DNA of 64,000 nucleotides from Kitasatospora sp. NBC_00240. GTDB lineage: Bacteria > Actinomycetota > Actinomycetes > Streptomycetales > Streptomycetaceae. Of this stretch, positions 1-8,960 are shown in pieces. Positions within the stretch are counted from its first letter, which is position 1, and each line of letters starts with the position of its first letter. A program made the translations under genes and the position numbers. The notes under the pieces are model-generated. The model searched no databases, was not told the origin of the DNA, and worked only from the letters and a program-made list of their open reading frames with translations. The stretch is taken from contig NZ_JAPEMU010000001.1 of the NCBI RefSeq assembly GCF_026342405.1, positions 6,882,001-6,946,000 on the forward strand. Direction: 5' to 3'.

Positions 1-911
1 GCCAGGGCGTTCCCGTCCGCGTCGTGCACCGCTATGCCGCCGTCCAGCAGCGCGGCGACCTCGGCGGCCACGTCCGCGACCTCGGCACCCCGCAGCACCA
101 GGTCGGTCAGCCGGTCGTGGGCCTGCTCGGCGCGCTGGACGGCGGCCGAGTGGGCCTGGATCACCGCGTTGGCGCTGTTCAGGCCCTCCAGCGCGGCCCG
201 GGTGTCGGCCAGCGACTTGGCGGTGTCCAGGGCGATGGCGGCGTGCGCGGCCAGCGAGCAGAGCAGCGCGACCTCGTCGGGGGAGAAGGCGCGCGGCGAG
301 CGGTCGGCCGCGAACAGCACCCCGATCACCCGCCCGCCGAGCAGCAGCGGCACCCCGATGATCGCGACCAGGCCCTCGTCCAGCACCCCGGCGTCGATCT
401 GCCCGGTGTGGTGGAAGCGCCCGTCGGTCCGGTAGTCCGGGGTGGCGTACGGGCGGGCGCTCTGCGCGACCAGGCCGCCGAGGCCGTCGCCGAGGCTGAG
501 CCGCAGGTTCTGGAAGAGCGCGGAGACGGAGCCGTCGGTGACCCGCATGTACGTGTCGCCGGCCGCCTCGTCCGGCAGCGTCAGGTAGGCGGTGTCGGTG
601 CCGAGCAGCATCCGGGCCCGGCGCACGATGGCCTGCAGCACGTCGTCCAGGTCGCGGGAGGCGGCGAGGTCGCCGGCGGTGTCGAAGAGCGCCGTCAGTT
701 CGGCCTCCCGGCGCCGGTGCTGGCGCAGCGTCCGGTGCACCCGCAGGGCCAGCCAGGTCGCGTCGTCGATCTCGGCGAGGACGCCGGCCGGCTCGCCCCG
801 CTGCCGGGCGTCGGCGAGCACCCCGGCGAAGTCCTCGGTGGCCGCGCCGGAGGCGAGCAGGTCGAGCAGCCGGCGCAGGGCGGGCGCCGCCCCCGGGGTC
901 GGGTCGGTCAT
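1..911 (-). CDS. GAF-domain PucR/CdaR-type transcriptional regulator (C-terminus off the left edge)
   Basis: The minus frame opens with ATG at 909-911 and stays open to the window edge, giving 303 codons without a stop. The translation has a helical N-terminal stretch, a clear GAF sensor domain at about residues 65-235 (TLFDTAGDL-like entry, a GDGLGGLVAQ core, then GVPLLLGGRVIGVLFAADR), and a linker leading into the start of what in this family is a PucR-like middle region. The C-terminal helix-turn-helix expected of such regulators would lie outside the window. It is upstream of nothing else visible but sits next to an MHS transporter and a 3-hydroxybutyrate dehydrogenase on the same strand, so control of that pair is a reasonable inference. 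The ligand is unknown. The ribosome site before the start is weak. Confidence 0.8.
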   Translation of the reverse strand, partial: MTDPTPGAAPALRRLLDLLASGAATEDFAGVLADARQRGEPAGVLAEIDDATWLALRVHRTLRQHRRREAELTALFDTAGDLAASRDLDDVLQAIVRRARMLLGTDTAYLTLPDEAAGDTYMRVTDGSVSALFQNLRLSLGDGLGGLVAQSARPYATPDYRTDGRFHHTGQIDAGVLDEGLVAIIGVPLLLGGRVIGVLFAADRSPRAFSPDEVALLCSLAAHAAIALDTAKSLADTRAALEGLNSANAVIQAHSAAVQRAEQAHDRLTDLVLRGAEVADVAAEVAALLDGGIAVHDADGNAL

Positions 912-1027
912 GGTGCAGCCGCCAATCGGCAGAGTCAGGCCTCGGGAACGTCGGTCGGTCACGGGGACGGAAGCGCGATGGTACGCCTGGTGGCCGCCGG
1001 GGCGGGCCGTCCGGACGGCTGGGCCGC

Positions 1028-2407
1028 TCAGACGGTGAGGGTCTTCGCGGGGACGGCGGCGGGGGCGGCCGCCTCCTGGGCGGCGTCGACCTCGGCCAGG
1101 TCGCGGCCGCGGGTCTCCTTGGCGCAGAGCACCGCGAGCACCGTGATCACCGCCGCGATCGCCACGTACACCGAGATCGGCGTCGAGCTGCCGTAGTCCT
1201 TGAGCAGCGCGGTGGCGATCAGCGGCGCCGGGGCGCCGGCCGCGACGGAGGCGAACTGGGCGCCGATGGACGCGCCGGAGTAGCGCATCCGGGTCGCGAA
1301 CAGCTCGGAGAAGAAGGCCGCCTGCGGGGCGTACATCATGCTGTGGAAGACCAGGCCGATCGTCACCGCCAGCAGCAGCGACCCGAAGGACTTCGCGTCG
1401 ACCAGGGTGAAGAAGACGAACGCCCAGACCCCGACGCCGACGGTGCCCACCAGGTACACCGGCTTGCGCCCGACCCGGTCGGAGAGCGCGCCGAACAGCG
1501 GGATCAGGGCGAACTGGATCGCCGAGGCCACCAGGACGGCGTTCAGCGCGGTCTGCTTGGGCAGGTGGACGTGGGTGACGGCGTAGGCCAGCACGAAGGT
1601 GGTCATCACGTAGTACGAGATGTTCTCCGCCATCCGGGCGCCCATCGCCACCAGCACCTCCCGCCAGTGGTGGCGCAGCACGGCCACCAGCGGCGGCTGC
1701 TCGGTCTGCTGCGCGGCCTTGCGGGCCTCGGCCTTCGCCAGCGCCTGCCGGAACAGCGGCGACTCGTCCACCGAGAGCCGGATCCACATCCCGACCAGCA
1801 CCAGCAGCGCCGAGAGCAGGAACGGCACCCGCCAGCCCCAGGAGAGGAAGGTCGACTCCGACTGGACGGCCGTCAGCAGCGACAGCACGCCCGCGGCCAG
1901 CAGGTTCCCGGCCGGCGCCCCGCCCTGCGGCCAGGAGGCCCAGAAGCCGCGCCGCCGGGCGTCCCCGTGCTCGGAGACCAGCAGCACCGCGCCGCCCCAC
2001 TCGCCGCCCAGCGCGAAGCCCTGGACCAGGCGCAGCGCGGTCAGCATGACCGGGGCCGCCACCCCGACCTGGTGGTACGTCGGCAGACAGCCGATCAGGG
2101 TGGTCGAGCCGCCCATCAGCAGCAGGCTCACCACCAGCAGCTTCTTGCGGCCGATCCGGTCGCCGAAGTGGCCGAAGACCAGCGCGCCGAGCGGGCGGGC
2201 GGCGAAGCCGATGGCGTAGGTGAGGAAGGACAGCAGGGTGCCGGTCAGCGGGTCGCTGTTGGGGAAGAACACCTTGCCGAAGACCAGCGCGGCGGCGGTG
2301 CCGTAGAGGAAGTAGTCGTACCACTCGATGGTGGTGCCGATCAGGCTCGCGCCGACGACCTTCCAGAGGGGGGAGCTGGTTCTCGCTACGTCGGGAGAAC
2401 TGGCCAT
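1028..2407 (-). CDS. MFS transporter, metabolite:H+ symporter (MHS) family
   Basis: A 459-residue integral membrane protein with about twelve hydrophobic segments. The N-terminus (IGTTIEWYDYFLYG) and the loop WGWRVPFLLSALL followed by DESPLF are signatures of the MHS branch of the major facilitator superfamily, which includes ShiA, ProP and KgtP and imports organic acids or osmolytes with protons. ATG at 2407 is chosen because AGGTGG lies 5-6 bases upstream; an in-frame GTG at 2416 would add three residues. It lies downstream of the 3-hydroxybutyrate dehydrogenase on the same strand with a gap of about 110 bases, so it probably imports a hydroxy- or keto-acid for that enzyme. The substrate is inferred from context only. 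Confidence 0.85.
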   Translation of the reverse strand: MASSPDVARTSSPLWKVVGASLIGTTIEWYDYFLYGTAAALVFGKVFFPNSDPLTGTLLSFLTYAIGFAARPLGALVFGHFGDRIGRKKLLVVSLLLMGGSTTLIGCLPTYHQVGVAAPVMLTALRLVQGFALGGEWGGAVLLVSEHGDARRRGFWASWPQGGAPAGNLLAAGVLSLLTAVQSESTFLSWGWRVPFLLSALLVLVGMWIRLSVDESPLFRQALAKAEARKAAQQTEQPPLVAVLRHHWREVLVAMGARMAENISYYVMTTFVLAYAVTHVHLPKQTALNAVLVASAIQFALIPLFGALSDRVGRKPVYLVGTVGVGVWAFVFFTLVDAKSFGSLLLAVTIGLVFHSMMYAPQAAFFSELFATRMRYSGASIGAQFASVAAGAPAPLIATALLKDYGSSTPISVYVAIAAVITVLAVLCAKETRGRDLAEVDAAQEAAAPAAVPAKTLTV

Positions 2408-2518
2408 GGGGTCCACCTGTCTTCTCTGCGGTGAGGGCGGGTCAGGGACCGGGCGGGGGCCCGGGGCGGGACGCGGGGACGGGGAGCGGGGGCGACGTGG
2501 GGCGTGAGGCGGGGCCGG

Positions 2519-3292
2519 TCAGTGCGCCGTCCAGCCGCCGTCCAGCGGCAGGCTGGCGCCGGTCAGGTAGGAGGCGTGCGGGGAGCAGAGCCAGAGGGCG
2601 AGCTGGGCCACCTCGCCGGGCTCGATGAGGCGCTTCACGGCGGTGCGGTCCAGCATGATCCGCTCCACCACCTCCTCCTCGGGGATGCCGTGGGCGAGCG
2701 ACTGGGCGGCGATCTGCCGCTCCACCAGCGGGGTGCGGACGTAGCCGGGATTGACGCAGTTGCTGGTGACCCCGTGCGGGGCGCCCTCCAGCGCCACCGT
2801 CTTGCTGAGACCCTCCAGGCCGTGCTTGGCGGTGACGTACGCGGACTTGAAGGCACTGGCCCGCAGCCCGTGCACGGAGGAGATGTTGACGACCCGACCC
2901 CAGCGCTGCGCGTACATGTGCGGCAGGGTGCGGCGCAGGATCCGGAACGGCGCCTCCACCATGACCCGCTGGATCAGGGCGAAGCGGTCCGGCGGGAACT
3001 CGTGCACGGGGGCGACGTGCTGCAGGCCGGCGTTGTTGACCACGATGTCGGCGTCGGTGGGCAGGGAGTCCACCGCGTCCGGGTCGGAGAGGTCGACGAC
3101 GTGCGCCACGCCGTTGATCCGCTCGGCGAGCTCGCCGGCCGGGCCGGCCGCCAGGTCGACGACGTAGACCTTGGCGCCCGCCTCGGCGAGGGCCTCGGCA
3201 CAGGCCAGGCCGATTCCTGAGGCCGCGCCCGTGACCAGGGCGGTCCGGCCGCTGAGGCCGCCTGCGGGGGGCCGGTCCGAAGTGGTGTCCAT
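2519..3292 (-). CDS. 3-hydroxybutyrate dehydrogenase, SDR family
   Basis: 257 residues, the normal length for a classical short-chain dehydrogenase. It shows the cofactor motif TGAASGIG at about residue 20, NNAG in the middle, the catalytic serine in NISSVHG, YVTAK (YxxxK) and the downstream CVNPGYVRTPLV. These features and the C-terminal SYLTGASLPLDGGW match D-3-hydroxybutyrate dehydrogenases, which interconvert 3-hydroxybutyrate and acetoacetate with NAD in the cytoplasm. The frame is open further upstream, but the translation before ATG 3292 is arginine-rich noise, so this start is preferred. No strong ribosome site is visible; a TACCGT hexamer eight bases before the ATG raises the possibility of a very short or absent leader. 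It is the likely first gene of a unit with the MHS transporter. Confidence 0.85.
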   Translation of the reverse strand: MDTTSDRPPAGGLSGRTALVTGAASGIGLACAEALAEAGAKVYVVDLAAGPAGELAERINGVAHVVDLSDPDAVDSLPTDADIVVNNAGLQHVAPVHEFPPDRFALIQRVMVEAPFRILRRTLPHMYAQRWGRVVNISSVHGLRASAFKSAYVTAKHGLEGLSKTVALEGAPHGVTSNCVNPGYVRTPLVERQIAAQSLAHGIPEEEVVERIMLDRTAVKRLIEPGEVAQLALWLCSPHASYLTGASLPLDGGWTAH

Positions 3293-3624
3293 GGGCCAGA
3301 ACGGTAGGAATTCGCGGGCCGCTCTCCTATGGTCCCCGTCGCCACAGTGTCCGTCACGGCTATGGCGGCCCCCGCCATGGGGCCCGCTGCGCCCGGTGCG
3401 TCCCGGGCGACGGGCCGGGCGCCCGGGCGGACGCAAACCACAGCTGCCCCCGCTTCAACACAATGGACGCCCTTGCTTCACCCGTTCGGAGGATTGCCCG
3501 GCCAGAACCGCACATAGCGCCCGAATGCTCGCTACATTCACGCCGATTCCCGACAGGGGGCGCCGCCCGGGCACCGGGGGACTGGATTGTGCCGGACCGA
3601 CGCTTCGAGAGGTGTTGACTGACT
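3293..3624. other. Divergent intergenic region
   Basis: 332 bases between the 3-hydroxybutyrate dehydrogenase (minus) and the NsdA-like regulator (plus). It must hold both promoters. A TACATT hexamer near 3532 could serve the plus gene, but I see no convincing -35 partner. No RNA gene or supported small ORF was found. Confidence 0.5.
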
Positions 3625-5493
3625 ATGCCCCAACGGCCCGCAACAGACAGCCCGGCGTACGGACCGCTCGACCCGCTCGACCCCCGCGTTGGGCCGGACG
3701 GGCCGGCCCTCACGGACGCCTCCGACTCCCTGCACGACGACCCCGGGCTGCCCCAGGACGCGCGGCGGCCCGACGGCGGCGGACCGCCCGACGGCGCCCG
3801 GCACCCCGACGAGCCGGGGCACCACGACAGCGCCGGACTGCGCGCGCCCGCCGCCGGCCAGGGCGACCCGCCGGCCGCCGGCGCCCCGCAGAACGGCCGG
3901 CTGGCGGTGCTGATCGACGAGGCCGGCTTCTCGCACGCCGGCCTGGCCCGCCGGGTCGACCAGCTCGGCCTGGAGCACGGCCTGGACCTGCGCTACGACA
4001 AGACCTCGGTGACCCGCTGGCTGCGCGGCCAGCAGCCGCGCGGGGCCACCCCGGCCCTGATCGCGGAGGTGTTCACCCGCCGGCTCGGCCGTCGGCTCAC
4101 CGCTCAGGACCTCGGCCTGGACGCCTGCGCACCGGTCTACGCCGGGCTGGAGTTCGCCGAGACACCGCAGGAGGCGGTGGAGATCGTCGCCAGCATGTGG
4201 CGCAAGGACAGCGGCCCGCAGTCCGAGCTGCGCCGGATCGCCTTCACCCCGGCCGGCCTGGTCGTCCCCAGCCGGGACTGGCTGATCGGCCGGACCGACG
4301 AGCGGGTGGCCAGGGACGGCTCGGTGCCCGGCCTGCTCGACCCGCCGTCCGGGCCGGCCGGCGCCGCGGCGGGCCCGCCCGGTCAAGGCGGTCCGGCCGG
4401 TCAGGCCGGCCCCGCGGCCCCGGTCCGCCCCGGCGAGCGGGGCACCGAGCGGTCGGCCGAGCGCAGGCCGGGCGCGGCCGGTGCCGGCCAGGGCGCCCTC
4501 GGCCGGGTCCCGCTGCAGAACCGGCGCCCGCCCGTCGCGGTCGAGCCGCCGTCCGGCGACCCGTCGGGCGAACCGCGCCCGGCGCTGCGGGTCGGGCGCG
4601 GCGACATCGCCGCCGTCCGCGCGGTCGGCGACCTCTTCCGGGCGCTGGACCAGGCCTACGGCGGCGGGCACGCCCGGCAGGCCCTGGTGCGGTACCTGGA
4701 GAGCGAGGCCGAGCCGATGCTGCGCGGCCGCTACGGCGAGCAGATCGGCCGGGCGCTGTTCGGCGCGGTCGCCGACCTCACCCGGCTGGCCGGCTGGACG
4801 TCCTTCGACATCGCCGCCCACGGCCTGGCGCAGCGCTACTTCGTCCAGGCACTGCGGCTCTCCCAGGCGGCGGGCGACCGCGCGCTCGGCGGCTACGTGC
4901 TGGTCACCATGAGCCAGCAGGCGGTGCACCTGGGGCACGGCCGGGAGGCGGTCCAGCTGGCCCGGGTCGCCCAGCAGGGCGTGGGCACCGCGGTGCCGGC
5001 CGCCGTCCAGTCGCTGCTGCACGCCGCCGAGGCGCGCGGCCACGGGCTGCTCGGCGACGTACGGGCCTGCACCACGGCGCTGGTCCGCTCCGAGCGGTCG
5101 CTGGCCGCCGCCCGGCCCGGCGACGACCTGCCCCCGTGGGCCCGGTTCTTCGACGAGGCGCAGCTCGCCGACGAGTTCGCGCACTGCTACCGCGACCTCC
5201 AGCAGTGGCGGCCGGCCGCCCAGCACGCCGAGAAGTCGCTGCGGCTGCGCTCGCCCGCGTACGCCCGGAGCCGGATCTTCTGCCGGCTGGTGCTGGCCAC
5301 CGCCCGGCTCGGCATGGGTGACCTGGACGAGGCCTGCACGATGGCCACCGACGCGCTGCGGGCGGCCGGCGAGATGCGCTCCGCCCGCACCCTGGAGTAC
5401 GTGCGGGAGTTCCACCGCAGGCTCACGCCCTACCGCGGCAGCCCGGTGGCCCGGGCCTTCGAGGAGGCCGCCCGCCAGGCCGGGGTGATCTGA
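3625..5493 (+). CDS. NsdA-like transcriptional/developmental regulator with helical-repeat C-terminus
   Basis: 622 residues. The first ~90 are a disordered Asp/Pro/Gly-rich tail. Then comes a conserved Streptomyces module (NGRLAVLIDEAGFSHAGLAR, TSVTRWLRGQQP, later a MWRKDSG segment) with the look of a degenerate Xre-type helix-turn-helix. A second low-complexity linker follows at about 250-320. The C-terminal half is all-helical with TPR-like repeats (HGLAQRYFVQALRLSQAAGD, QHAEKSLRLRSPAYARSRI). This architecture is found in a large Streptomyces family that includes NsdA, a repressor of sporulation and antibiotic production. Membership is inferred from motifs, and orthology to NsdA itself is not claimed. 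It is convergent with the FAD oxidoreductase across a long perfect palindrome. Confidence 0.75.
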   Translation: MPQRPATDSPAYGPLDPLDPRVGPDGPALTDASDSLHDDPGLPQDARRPDGGGPPDGARHPDEPGHHDSAGLRAPAAGQGDPPAAGAPQNGRLAVLIDEAGFSHAGLARRVDQLGLEHGLDLRYDKTSVTRWLRGQQPRGATPALIAEVFTRRLGRRLTAQDLGLDACAPVYAGLEFAETPQEAVEIVASMWRKDSGPQSELRRIAFTPAGLVVPSRDWLIGRTDERVARDGSVPGLLDPPSGPAGAAAGPPGQGGPAGQAGPAAPVRPGERGTERSAERRPGAAGAGQGALGRVPLQNRRPPVAVEPPSGDPSGEPRPALRVGRGDIAAVRAVGDLFRALDQAYGGGHARQALVRYLESEAEPMLRGRYGEQIGRALFGAVADLTRLAGWTSFDIAAHGLAQRYFVQALRLSQAAGDRALGGYVLVTMSQQAVHLGHGREAVQLARVAQQGVGTAVPAAVQSLLHAAEARGHGLLGDVRACTTALVRSERSLAAARPGDDLPPWARFFDEAQLADEFAHCYRDLQQWRPAAQHAEKSLRLRSPAYARSRIFCRLVLATARLGMGDLDEACTMATDALRAAGEMRSARTLEYVREFHRRLTPYRGSPVARAFEEAARQAGVI

Positions 5494-5555
5494 GGGCGCG
5501 TCGGGCCGCCGCCCCGCCGAGGGGGCGGGGCGGACGCCCGCCGGTGCCCCCGGCC

Positions 5556-5603
5556 CGGCCGGTGCGGCCCGGGAGTACCGGTACTCCCGGGCCGCACCGG
5601 CCG
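5556..5603. terminator. 48-bp perfect zero-spacer palindrome, bidirectional terminator
   Basis: Two 24-base arms meet at 5579/5580 with every position paired (core GGGAGTACCGGTACTCCC). It lies between the ends of the convergent genes at 5493 and 5613. No U-tract follows on either strand. A bidirectional terminator is the simplest reading. Confidence 0.8.
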
Positions 5604-5612
5604 CCCCCGCCG

Positions 5613-6944
5613 CTACGCGGCCACCTCCGCCTCCCGGCCGGCCGCCGGCAGCCCCAGGTCGCGCAGGACGGCGTCCGCCGCCCGGCGGCCCGAGACCAGG
5701 GCGCCCTGCACGCTGCTGGTGTCCCGGTGGTCGCCGCAGACGTACAGCCCGGCGAGCACCCGGACCGGTCGCCGGAAGTTGTGCGGCGGCGGCATCGCGG
5801 GCACGGCGTCCGGCACATGGCGCACGCTCAGGAACTCCCACCCGGCGGTGGCCGTCCCGTAGAGCTCCGCGAGCCGTGCGCGGACGGCCGGTTCGAGCCC
5901 GGCGGCCCCGCCGCTGTCGAAGCCCCGCCGCCCCAGCACGGTGGTGGCGATCAGGGCCTGGCCCGCCGGTGCGTACGAGGGGTGCAGCTCGCTCAGCACC
6001 AGCGAGTGGGAGACCAGCGGCGGGCCGCTGCCGTTCCGGTCGCCCTCCAGCAGCAGCACGGGTTCGTTCAGGGGTGTTCGGTCGGCGGCGTGGTAGTACG
6101 TGGTCACCGGGTGGAAGGCGGGCAGCCGCAGGCCGGGCATCAGCTCGGCGGCGGAGGGCGCGTCGGTGGCGATCACCACGGCCTGGGCGCCGATCCGGCC
6201 GTGGTTCGCCGTCTCGACCCCGTCGGCCGCGATCGAGGTGACCCGCACCCCGAGCCGGACGGTGTCGGGGGGCAGGGACGCGGCCAGCTGGGCGGGCACG
6301 GCGGCGATCCCGCCGGCCGGCAGGCAGAGCCGCCCGCGCGCGTACGAGCGCAGCACCAGGTCGGCGACCCGGCTGCTGGTCCCGAGGGTGGGGTCGCTGA
6401 GCAGGGCGCCGAGCAGGGGCCGCAGGACGCCGTCGACGGTCCGGGCGGGCAGCCCCCGCTCGGCCAGCGCGCGGGCCGCGGTGGTCTCGGGGCGGGCCAG
6501 CAGCCGGGAGGCCGGGGTGGCGGCGAGCCGGCTCAGCCAGCTGCCGAGCCTGGCCTTGTCCAGCGGGCTGCCGAAGGGCGTCCGGGTGGCGGCCTGTCGG
6601 GCGGTGGTGAGTTGCGGGTCGCCGGCCCGGTAGCGCCGGCCGCCGCTGTGCACCAGGACGCCGGGGGCGAGCGGGCGCAGGTCCAGCCGGTCCAGGTCCA
6701 GCCGGCGCCGCAGCTCGGGGAAGGCGGTGTTGAGCAGGTGACTGCCGTGGTCGAGCCGGAACCCGTCCACCTCGCGGGTGGCCGTCCGGCCGCCGATCCG
6801 GCCGGTGGTCTCCAGCACCTGGACGGTCAGTCCGTGGCCGGTCAGCGCGCGGGCGGCGGCGAGGCCCGCCAGCCCGGCGCCCACCACCACGACGTCGGGG
6901 TCGGACTGGCGACGGGTACGGCGGGTGAAGTCGTATGCGGGCAC
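5613..6944 (-). CDS. FAD-dependent oxidoreductase (phytoene desaturase/amine oxidase-like)
   Basis: 443 residues beginning at a GTG (6944) with GGGAGGGAG about eight bases upstream. The N-terminal dinucleotide fold is clear: VVVVGAGLAGLAAARALTG, then an acidic residue (VLE) and GRIGGRT, which is the FAD-binding pattern of the flavin amine oxidase/phytoene desaturase superfamily. A C-terminal FAD-binding segment (GLYVCGDHRDTSSVQGALVSGRRAADAV) closes the fold. Members oxidise amines, carotenoids or protoporphyrinogen. No carotenoid or haem gene adjoins it, so the substrate cannot be named. It appears monocistronic. Confidence 0.85.
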   Translation of the reverse strand: MPAYDFTRRTRRQSDPDVVVVGAGLAGLAAARALTGHGLTVQVLETTGRIGGRTATREVDGFRLDHGSHLLNTAFPELRRRLDLDRLDLRPLAPGVLVHSGGRRYRAGDPQLTTARQAATRTPFGSPLDKARLGSWLSRLAATPASRLLARPETTAARALAERGLPARTVDGVLRPLLGALLSDPTLGTSSRVADLVLRSYARGRLCLPAGGIAAVPAQLAASLPPDTVRLGVRVTSIAADGVETANHGRIGAQAVVIATDAPSAAELMPGLRLPAFHPVTTYYHAADRTPLNEPVLLLEGDRNGSGPPLVSHSLVLSELHPSYAPAGQALIATTVLGRRGFDSGGAAGLEPAVRARLAELYGTATAGWEFLSVRHVPDAVPAMPPPHNFRRPVRVLAGLYVCGDHRDTSSVQGALVSGRRAADAVLRDLGLPAAGREAEVAA

Positions 6945-7448
6945 TGGCGTGCTCCCTCCCTGGTCCCGGAGCTTCGGCCGACACAGGCAGCGGGGTGCCG
7001 GGACACGGTCCGCCCAAGTGATGCCCCGTCAATGCGGGAGTCAGACAGCGGGGCCGGGCCGGATCCGTGGCCGCGGCGGGATTCGGTGGCACGGGCCGGG
7101 GCATGGTCACGGAGTGTGCGCCGGGCTGCCCGGTTGGCGGGCCTGCGGGCGCGCACGGTGACCTGTCGTGGACGGCGCGCCTCTCGCGTGCTCCCGTGCG
7201 CCCCCTGCTCCGGTTTCCGCCGTCCTCGCCCCCGAGGGCGCCCGCCCGCCCCGTCGCGGGCTCCCCGGGCCACCCAACCGCACTGACGGCGCCACAGGCC
7301 CCTCAGGCGGCCTCCACGGCCCCCGCGAGGCCGTACCGGCCGCATCGCCCGTCGAGCCCCGCTGCGCGCCGGGCGGGGGCGCCCCGGAGCCGCCCACGGG
7401 GACCCGGCCGCGGCGGCCCTGCGGTGTCCCGTACGGCCTCGGAGGCCC
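6945..7448. other. Non-coding gap on the minus strand
   Basis: 504 bases between the end of the TIGR01777 gene (7449) and the start of the FAD oxidoreductase (6944). It is extremely GC-rich and open in several frames, but none has recognisable protein content or a good ribosome site. The right side should carry the oxidoreductase promoter. No riboswitch or repeat was recognised. Confidence 0.45.
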
Positions 7449-8354
7449 CTACAGGGCGGCCCGCACCGCCGATTCGACGTCCGGGTGCCGGAACCGGAAG
7501 CCGGCCTCGGTCAGCCGGGTGGGGAGCACCCGGTGGCTCCCGGCCACCTCGACCGCGAGCTCGCCGAGGACGGTCTTCAGCACCGCCTCCGGGACGGGGA
7601 ACGGCGTCGGCCGGCCGAGCACCCGCCCGACCGCCGCCGTCAGCTCACGGTTGGTCACCGGCCGGGGCGCGGTCAGGTTGACCGGCCCGTCGATGTCCTT
7701 GCGGTCGATCAGGAAGCGCAGTGCGGCGATCTCGTCGGCCAGCGAGATGAAGCTCCAGTACTGGTCGCCGGACCCGAGCCGGCCGCCGAGCCCCAGTTTG
7801 AACAGCGGGAACAGCCGGGCGCCGGCGCCGCCGCCGGTGGCCAGCACCAGCCCGGTCCGCGGGTGCACGACCCGGATCCCGGCGTCGGCGGCGGGCCGGG
7901 CCGCGGCCTCCCACTCCACGCAGACCTCGGCCAGGAAGTCCTCCCCGGCCGGTGAGAGCTCGTCGATCACCCGGTCGCCGGTCTGGCCGTAGTAGCCGAC
8001 CGCCGAGGCGCTGACCAGCACCCGGGGCGGGGTGTCGGCGGCGGCGAGCGCGGCGGCCAGGGTCTCGGTGCCGAGCACCCGGCTCTCCCTGATCTCCCGC
8101 TTGTAGGAGTCGGTCCAGCGGTGGTCGCCGACCCCGGCGCCGGCCAGGTGCACCACGGCCTCGACCCCGGCCAGCCCGGCCCGGTCGATCTCCATCCGCA
8201 GCGGGTTCCAGCCGATCGCGGTGGTGCCGTCGGCCTGCGGTCCGGTCCGGCTGCGGTGCCGGACCAGCCGGACCACCTGGTGGCCGTCGGCCAGCAGCGA
8301 GCGGACGAGTGCGGACCCGAGGAAGCCGGTCGAACCGGTGACAGCGATGCGCAT
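7449..8354 (-). CDS. TIGR01777 family NAD(P)-dependent epimerase/oxidoreductase
   Basis: 301 residues. It starts MRIAVTGSTGFLGSALVRSL, the Rossmann glycine motif of extended SDR enzymes, continues with VVHLAGAGVGDHRW and SASAVGYYGQTGD (the Tyr active-site region of this family), and ends with the DUF1731 C-terminal domain (LPTRLTEAGFRFRHP). This is the SulA/YfcH/TIGR01777 group, whose physiological substrate is not established. The M. tuberculosis relative (Rv2216) sits beside the E2 gene dlaT, and here sucB is about 3 kb away, so the neighbourhood is conserved. It is divergent from the GNAT gene with only about 50-60 bases between. Confidence 0.9.
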   Translation of the reverse strand: MRIAVTGSTGFLGSALVRSLLADGHQVVRLVRHRSRTGPQADGTTAIGWNPLRMEIDRAGLAGVEAVVHLAGAGVGDHRWTDSYKREIRESRVLGTETLAAALAAADTPPRVLVSASAVGYYGQTGDRVIDELSPAGEDFLAEVCVEWEAAARPAADAGIRVVHPRTGLVLATGGGAGARLFPLFKLGLGGRLGSGDQYWSFISLADEIAALRFLIDRKDIDGPVNLTAPRPVTNRELTAAVGRVLGRPTPFPVPEAVLKTVLGELAVEVAGSHRVLPTRLTEAGFRFRHPDVESAVRAAL

Positions 8355-8403
8355 GGGCCCATCCTCGCAGCTCGGTTCGTCCGATCCGGGGAGCGAGGCT
8401 GGC

Positions 8404-8409
8404 TAGCAT
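8404..8409 (+). promoter_or_regulatory. Possible leaderless -10 box for the GNAT gene
   Basis: TAGCAT ends seven bases before ATG 8417, the spacing expected when transcription starts at the A of the start codon. No good -35 is seen, so this is tentative. Confidence 0.35.
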
Positions 8410-8416
8410 GGCGCCC

Positions 8417-8920
8417 ATGCGAGACGACGATCTGATCATCCGATCGGCCCGCCCGGAGGACGAACGGGACCTGGCCGACCTCAACCGCGCCGCCTGGTCG
8501 TGGCTGAGCGACGTCGCCCCCAGACCCGCCGAGGACAGCGGCGTCTTCGACGAGCGGCACCCGCCGGAGCAGTACCTGCTGGCCCTGCTCGGCGGCCGGC
8601 TGGTGGGCTACGTCCGCCAGGTGCCCCCCACCCCGCTGGCCAGCAACCGGCACGTCCGGCAGATCCAGGGCCTCGCCGTCGACGGCTCGGTCCGCGGCCG
8701 CGGCGTCGGCCGGGCCCTGGTCGAGGCCGCCTGCGCCGCCGCCCGGGCCGAGGGCGCCCGCCGGATCACCCTCCGGGTCCTCGGCCACAACGAGCCCGCC
8801 CGCCGGCTCTACGAACGCTGCGGCTTCCGGGTCGAGGGCTCGCTCAGCGAGGAGTTCCTGCTGGACGGCCGGTACGTGGACGACATCTGGATGGCCCGGC
8901 GGCTCGACGGCCAGGACTGA
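8417..8920 (+). CDS. GNAT family N-acetyltransferase
   Basis: 167 residues from ATG 8417; an in-frame ATG at 8408 would add three. The protein has the full GNAT fold: an N-terminal IIRSARPEDERDLADLNR, motif A VRQIQGLAVDGSVRGRGVGRALVEA (the R-G-x-G-x-A acetyl-CoA loop) and motif B GHNEPARRLYERCGFRVEG. It transfers an acetyl group from acetyl-CoA to an unknown amine. A TAGCAT hexamer at 8404-8409 ends seven bases before ATG 8417, the spacing of a leaderless Streptomyces mRNA, which favours 8417 as the start. There is no Shine-Dalgarno at a good distance. Confidence 0.85.
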   Translation: MRDDDLIIRSARPEDERDLADLNRAAWSWLSDVAPRPAEDSGVFDERHPPEQYLLALLGGRLVGYVRQVPPTPLASNRHVRQIQGLAVDGSVRGRGVGRALVEAACAAARAEGARRITLRVLGHNEPARRLYERCGFRVEGSLSEEFLLDGRYVDDIWMARRLDGQD

Positions 8921-8960
8921 CGGGGGGTGACCCCGCGCCGGTGGGCCCGGCCAGCTCGGC

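Noticed and set aside
3538-7110. A 1190-codon open frame on the minus strand
   Set aside because: It is the shadow of the NsdA-like regulator and the FAD oxidoreductase; no domain is recognisable and Pro/Arg content is extreme.
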